Shown: positions 60,454-64,000 of the stretch, in pieces
Layout of the letters: each line of letters opens with the position of its first letter
Numbering within the stretch: the stretch's first letter is position 1
Source of the DNA: DATLMR01 sp964615905
Lineage (GTDB): Bacteria > Acidobacteriota > Blastocatellia > UBA7656
Reading direction: 5' to 3'
NCBI GenBank assembly: GCA_964615905.1
Contig: CAZTUB010000007.1
Span: 1 to 64,000, forward strand
Length of the DNA: 64,000 bases
Made by a program: the position numbers and the translations under genes
The notes under the pieces: generated by a model
What the model saw: only the letters and a program-made list of their open reading frames with translations
Told to the model about the DNA's origin: nothing
The model's database searches: none

Positions 60454-60777
60454 TCAGTGGAGAATGACTATCATTGCGTGGTAGAGGCTGACGAAGGCAT
60501 AGATTGCAACAGCCAGCTTGATGCCAATCCTTGCCGTCCGCAGGTGCGAATAGCTGTAGCAAAGAAGCAGGCATAAGGCCGTCATCCCCATCTTCACGAA
60601 AAAGAAGAGGACGGCGTTCTGCTCGATCAAAGATTCCATCAGCGGGTTGCCTTCGGCGGCGACCCCCCGACCGATGTGCTGCATGGTAGCCACCGCATCG
60701 TAGCCAGACATTGCGATTGCAGCCAGAACGTACATGAACATCCGTGAATCCTGGAACGGTAATGCATTTCTAACCAT
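60454..60777 (-). CDS. small membrane protein (DUF5658-like)
   Basis: A 107-residue protein with three hydrophobic helices (MFMYVLAAIAMSGYDAVAT, AVLFFFVKMGMTALCLLLC, GIKLAVAIYAFVSLYHAMIVI). The pattern DAVATMQHI and EGNPLMESLIEQN resembles the DUF5658 family, whose function is unknown. It lies between hutH and hutU on the opposite strand; the divergent spacer to hutU holds the palindrome and promoter described below. Confidence 0.75.
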   Translation of the reverse strand: MVRNALPFQDSRMFMYVLAAIAMSGYDAVATMQHIGRGVAAEGNPLMESLIEQNAVLFFFVKMGMTALCLLLCYSYSHLRTARIGIKLAVAIYAFVSLYHAMIVILH

Positions 60778-60898
60778 AAAAACCTCTTCTGCTCAATCTA
60801 ACTGCCGCGCGACGGGGAATGGGGCTCCCCAACTGCTCGCGCTCAATTCCTTAAACGCAATGACAGTGCCAAAGATACTATTAAAAATTCGATAGATC

Positions 60899-60919
60899 AA
60901 TTACCCGTACGGGGTAATT
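60899..60919. promoter_or_regulatory. palindromic site near the hutU promoter
   Basis: The core CCCGTACGGG (60904-60913) is a perfect palindrome, and with flanks AATTACCC (60899-60906) and GGGTAATT (60912-60919) the inverted repeat has only a one-base offset. It lies about 53 bases upstream of the -10 box, a plausible regulator site in the spacer divergent to the small membrane protein. Confidence 0.45.
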
Positions 60920-60968
60920 TTCACCGGCCTCGGCGTACACTCACTGTTTCAAAACCGTCTGGCCGGTA

Positions 60969-60977
60969 TGCTAGAAT
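60969..60977 (+). promoter_or_regulatory. extended -10 promoter of hutU
   Basis: TGCTAGAAT (60969-60977) is identical to the nine-base element before holB at 11769. It lies 50 bases before the hutU ATG. Confidence 0.55.
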
Positions 60978-61026
60978 CGTGCGCCGGGTCATAGAGTCAT
61001 CCATAATCGGGACCATAAAGGAAGAT

Positions 61027-62688
61027 ATGAGCGAATCGAGAGAGATAAAAGCGCCGCGCGGCAACGAAATCAGCTGCAAGGGGTGGCATCAGGAGGCCGC
61101 GCTCAGGATGTTGATGAACAACCTTGACCGCGAAGTGGCAGAGCGCCCCGATGAGTTGATCGTATACGGCGGCACAGGGAAGGCCGCGCGCGACTGGCGC
61201 TCGTTCGATGCGATAGTCCGGTCGCTGCGCGAGCTTGAAAATGACGAGACGCTGCTGGTCCAATCCGGCAAGCCCGTCGGCATCTTTCGGACGCACGAAT
61301 ACGCGCCGCGAGTCTTGATAGCTAACTCGAATCTCGTGGGCCAGTGGTCGAACTGGGAAGAGTTTCACCGCCTTGAACGAATGGGGCTGACCATGTACGG
61401 CCAGATGACCGCCGGTTCGTGGATATACATCGGAAGCCAGGGGATTGTGCAGGGAACGTTCGAGACGTTTGCCGCCGCCGCCGACCGCCACTTCGGCGGC
61501 TCGCTCGACGGGCGGCTCGTAGTATCGGGCGGCATGGGCGGCATGGGCGGGGCGCAGCCGCTCGCCGCGACTATGAACGGCGCGTGCTTCCTCGGCATAG
61601 ACGTTGACCCCGCGCGGATCGAGAAGCGAATAAGCACAGGCTACTGCGACCATATGGCGACAGACCTTGACCAGGCGCTCGGCCTGATCGCTGAGGCGCG
61701 GGCGAAAGGCGAAGCCGTATCTGTCGGGCTTGTCGGCAACTGCGCGGAGGTCTTGCCTGAGCTTGCGCGGCGTAACATTGTACCTGATGTGTTGACGGAC
61801 CAGACGAGCGCGCACGATGCGCTCAACGGGTATGTGCCGGCCGGGTTGAGCCTTGAAGAAGCGGCCCGGCTTCGACACGAGAACGCGGACGATTATATCC
61901 TTCGTTCGCGCGAGTCTATGGCCCGCCACGTCGAAGCCATGCTTCGGTTGAAGCGGATGGGCGCGGTCACATTCGACTACGGCAACAACATCCGTGCGCA
62001 GGCGCAGCTCGCGGGGTTAGAAGGAGCGTTCGAGATACCTGGTTTCGTTCCCGAATACATACGCCCGCTCTTTTGCCATGGGCGCGGCCCCTTCCGCTGG
62101 GTAGCGTTATCGGGGAGCGCGGAAGATATCGCCAGGACGGACAGCCTCGCGCTTGAGCTTTTCCCTGATGACCAGGTGCTCAGGCGCTGGCTCTCGCTCG
62201 CTCGCAAGCGCGTCAAATTTCAAGGGCTGCCCGCGCGAATCTGCTGGCTGGGGTACGGCGAGCGCGCCGAGTTTGGCGAGGCGATGAACGACATGGTCAG
62301 GACGGGCAAGCTCGAAGCGCCGATAGTCATTGGCCGCGACCATCTCGATACAGGCTCTGTAGCTTCGCCTTATCGCGAGACTGAGGCGATGCGAGACGGG
62401 TCGGATGCCATAGCCGACTGGCCGCTCCTGAACGCCATGCTCAACACTGCATCGGGCGCTTCCTGGGTGTCTATACACAACGGCGGCGGCGTGGGAATAG
62501 GCTATTCCCTCCATGCAGGGCAGGTGACTGTCGCAGACGGTACGGAAGACGGCGCGCGGCGGCTGAACCGCGTGCTGACAAATGACCCCGGCATCGGCGT
62601 AGCCCGCCACGTTGACGCGGGGTATGAAGAGGCTCGCCAGACCGCGTCCGAGAAGCGAATCAAGATTCCAGATCTCAATGCCGGTTGA
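61027..62688 (+). CDS. hutU: urocanate hydratase
   Basis: A 553-residue HutU, the NAD-dependent second enzyme of histidine degradation, turning urocanate to imidazolonepropionate. Family landmarks are WHQEAALRMLMNNLD, VIYGGTGKAARD-like VYGGTGKAARD, LVGQWSNWEEFHRLE, YGQMTAGSWIYIGSQG, GGMGGAQPLAATM and near the end SWVSIHNGGGVGIGYSLHAG. AAGGAAG precedes the ATG at 61027. It needs hutH, 600 bases upstream; hutI and hutF/G genes are not in the window. Confidence 0.97.
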   Translation: MSESREIKAPRGNEISCKGWHQEAALRMLMNNLDREVAERPDELIVYGGTGKAARDWRSFDAIVRSLRELENDETLLVQSGKPVGIFRTHEYAPRVLIANSNLVGQWSNWEEFHRLERMGLTMYGQMTAGSWIYIGSQGIVQGTFETFAAAADRHFGGSLDGRLVVSGGMGGMGGAQPLAATMNGACFLGIDVDPARIEKRISTGYCDHMATDLDQALGLIAEARAKGEAVSVGLVGNCAEVLPELARRNIVPDVLTDQTSAHDALNGYVPAGLSLEEAARLRHENADDYILRSRESMARHVEAMLRLKRMGAVTFDYGNNIRAQAQLAGLEGAFEIPGFVPEYIRPLFCHGRGPFRWVALSGSAEDIARTDSLALELFPDDQVLRRWLSLARKRVKFQGLPARICWLGYGERAEFGEAMNDMVRTGKLEAPIVIGRDHLDTGSVASPYRETEAMRDGSDAIADWPLLNAMLNTASGASWVSIHNGGGVGIGYSLHAGQVTVADGTEDGARRLNRVLTNDPGIGVARHVDAGYEEARQTASEKRIKIPDLNAG

Positions 62689-62802
62689 TTAATGGAGCCT
62701 TCGCATGGTTCGGGTAAGAGTTCTACACGGACCTGCGCGGCTTCTACCTTTGAAAATCTCTTAGACTTTGCAGAGCAGGCCGAAAGGAAGGAGAGTGATC
62801 TC

Positions 62803-63648
62803 ATGACCCACACAGTCAAACGCGGCGAGAACCTGTTGAGAATTGCAAGCGCGCACGGAATATCATTAGAGCAGTTGCTAGATGCCAACCCCCGATTCAA
62901 GGCGGCCCCGGACAGGTTAAACGTGGGCGATGTGTTGACGATACCCGATTCATCCGCGTCGCCAACCGTTCGACCGCAGGCACGGCCCGCGACCCCGCCG
63001 ATCCGTACGGGCAGGGTGATGGGAAAACTTTCCGAAAAATTCGAGACGAGTGGGAGGGGGCCAGGCACGGTTTCAACCGGGCAAGGCGATAGCGGGGGCG
63101 TCTCTTATGGCTCATACCAGATGACCAGTAAGGGTGGGCGAGGCACAGTGGGGCAATTTGTTTCTCAGAGCGATTTTCCTTTTCGAGAAAACTTCAGGGG
63201 GCTTGTGCCCGGCGGCGCCGCATTTACGAGGGCCTGGAAGAACCTTGCCGCCACCCGGCGCGATCAATTTCAAGAAAGCCAGCACGCCTTTATCAAGAAA
63301 AACTTCTTTGACAAGCTCGCCAAAAAGATTAAAGACCAGGACGGGCTGGACGTGACCACAAGGTCACACGCGCTTCAGGACGTCATATGGTCCACGGCCG
63401 TGCAGCACGGCCCCGGAGCTACTATTGTGCACACGGCGCTCGCCCGTGTCGGGATAAGTCCGCGCGACCAGAATTTTGACAGGGATCTGATCGTCGCCAT
63501 TTATGACGAGCGCGGAAGGAAGAACGCGAGAGGCGAGCTTGTCCACTTTTCTAAGAATGCCCCGGCCGTCCAGAGAGGTGTGGCCAGAAGGTTTGTACAG
63601 GAGAAGCAAGACGCTCTCAATATGCTGAGAGACGAGCTGGGGGGGTGA
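62803..63648 (+). CDS. LysM protein with lysozyme-like catalytic-domain candidate
   Basis: A 281-residue protein. A LysM peptidoglycan-binding domain (about 3-48) reads THTVKRGENLLRIASAHGISLEQLL and later LNVGDVLTIP. After a proline linker, residues about 70-275 resemble a domain found in phage/type VI-associated lytic proteins: KLSEKFETSGRGPGTVS, GGVSYGSYQMTS and ALQDVIWSTAVQHGP. A peptidoglycan-degrading role is inferred. No signal peptide is visible. The ATG at 62803 has AAGGAGAG upstream; the longer frame to 62692 lacks support. Confidence 0.8.
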   Translation: MTHTVKRGENLLRIASAHGISLEQLLDANPRFKAAPDRLNVGDVLTIPDSSASPTVRPQARPATPPIRTGRVMGKLSEKFETSGRGPGTVSTGQGDSGGVSYGSYQMTSKGGRGTVGQFVSQSDFPFRENFRGLVPGGAAFTRAWKNLAATRRDQFQESQHAFIKKNFFDKLAKKIKDQDGLDVTTRSHALQDVIWSTAVQHGPGATIVHTALARVGISPRDQNFDRDLIVAIYDERGRKNARGELVHFSKNAPAVQRGVARRFVQEKQDALNMLRDELGG

Positions 63649-63686
63649 CACCTTTTCTGATTTCGAAAACAGGAAGTAAAAAGAGT

Positions 63687-64000
63687 ATGTGTAAATCGAT
63701 CTTGATACTTTTGAGTCTAATGCTGCCGCTGCCGGCCGCCCCCTCGCCCTCGTCCGAGTCCTCTAATCTTCCGCAGAAGATTGTCACGGCGTCACAAGTT
63801 AACGGGACCTGGCGATACAGGGATAATCTTTTCAAGGTTTGGGCGCTAGGGAATCAACGGCTGAGGGTGGAGTTCTTGGGCACATACGAGTACAAGACGC
63901 CCGGCGGGCTGATGGCAAACACCGGTTCAGGAAGCGGCATTGCTCGTATCGAAGGCGAGACTGCCGTCTTCAAACCCGACGGAGCGGATGACGACTGTAA
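63687..64000 (+). CDS. secreted protein, truncated by the window end
   Basis: The reading frame from ATG 63687 (AGGAAG upstream) stays open for 104 codons to the edge. It begins with a short signal peptide (KSILILLSLMLPLPAAPSPS), then a beta-rich segment including GTWRYRDNLFKVWALG and YEYKTPGG. I do not recognise the domain. It follows the LysM gene by 38 bases and may be its operon partner, for example an inhibitor or envelope protein. Confidence 0.75.
   Translation, partial: MCKSILILLSLMLPLPAAPSPSSESSNLPQKIVTASQVNGTWRYRDNLFKVWALGNQRLRVEFLGTYEYKTPGGLMANTGSGSGIARIEGETAVFKPDGADDDC

Overview
The window looks like a chromosome segment of a GC-rich member of the Acidobacteriota, probably class Blastocatellia. 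This is inferred from gene content and protein style, not from a search. Supporting signs are many secreted beta-propeller proteins (BNR/Ycf48, NHL and PD40 types), secreted M14, M28 and amidohydrolase enzymes, an atypical Hfq-like protein, a ferredoxin-dependent 2-oxoglutarate oxidoreductase and an HflX with a long N-terminal extension. Intergenic regions carry a striking family of heptanucleotide-repeat hairpins.

Layout. Positions 1 to about 5.64 kb are an AT-richer integrative element: small ORFs, an XRE regulator, a zinc-ribbon protein, a DnaB-N/RecA-like replication ATPase, an excisionase-like protein and a tyrosine recombinase. It abuts the 3' end of an initiator tRNA gene, and its far end lies outside the window. 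From 5.7 to 15.8 kb come housekeeping genes: ftsB-like, phosphohexomutase, a MoxR/Nudix/DUF58/SpoIIM cluster, DNA polymerase III delta', and two quinone-oxidoreductase-like dehydrogenases. From 15.8 to 23.8 kb are a leftward Hfq-like/pdxA/PD40 operon, a divergent hflX whose conserved N-terminus has no ordinary start codon, lemA, an enoyl-CoA hydratase, a LarE-type sulfur transferase and recO. From 23.8 to 35.2 kb lie a secreted protein, a TPR protein and a leftward run for central carbon metabolism: malic enzyme, korA, korB, a BNR propeller protein and sucC. No sucD is present.

From 35.4 to 49.6 kb are an M20 peptidase, an NHL-propeller/M23-like fusion, an RRM protein with a long leader, an M28 peptidase, an isolated AT-rich TIR/NB-ARC/TPR gene (a likely immune receptor acquired by transfer), an amidohydrolase, an M14 peptidase and a Ycf48-like lipoprotein. 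From 49.7 to 56.2 kb are a flippase, a PMT-like membrane protein, a DMT transporter, a PucR-type regulator and a GNAT acetyltransferase. From 56.4 kb to the end are an XRE regulator, a nurA gene coupled to a HAS-barrel-like gene, hutH, a small membrane protein, hutU, a LysM protein with a lysozyme-like domain and a truncated secreted protein.

The two signals I find most interesting are the heptad-repeat hairpin family (ten loci, all intergenic, none in the island) and the lone TIR-NLR-like gene. Secondary ones are the non-canonical hflX start, the HerA-less NurA/HAS pair, and a perfect 22-bp inverted repeat inside the integrative element.
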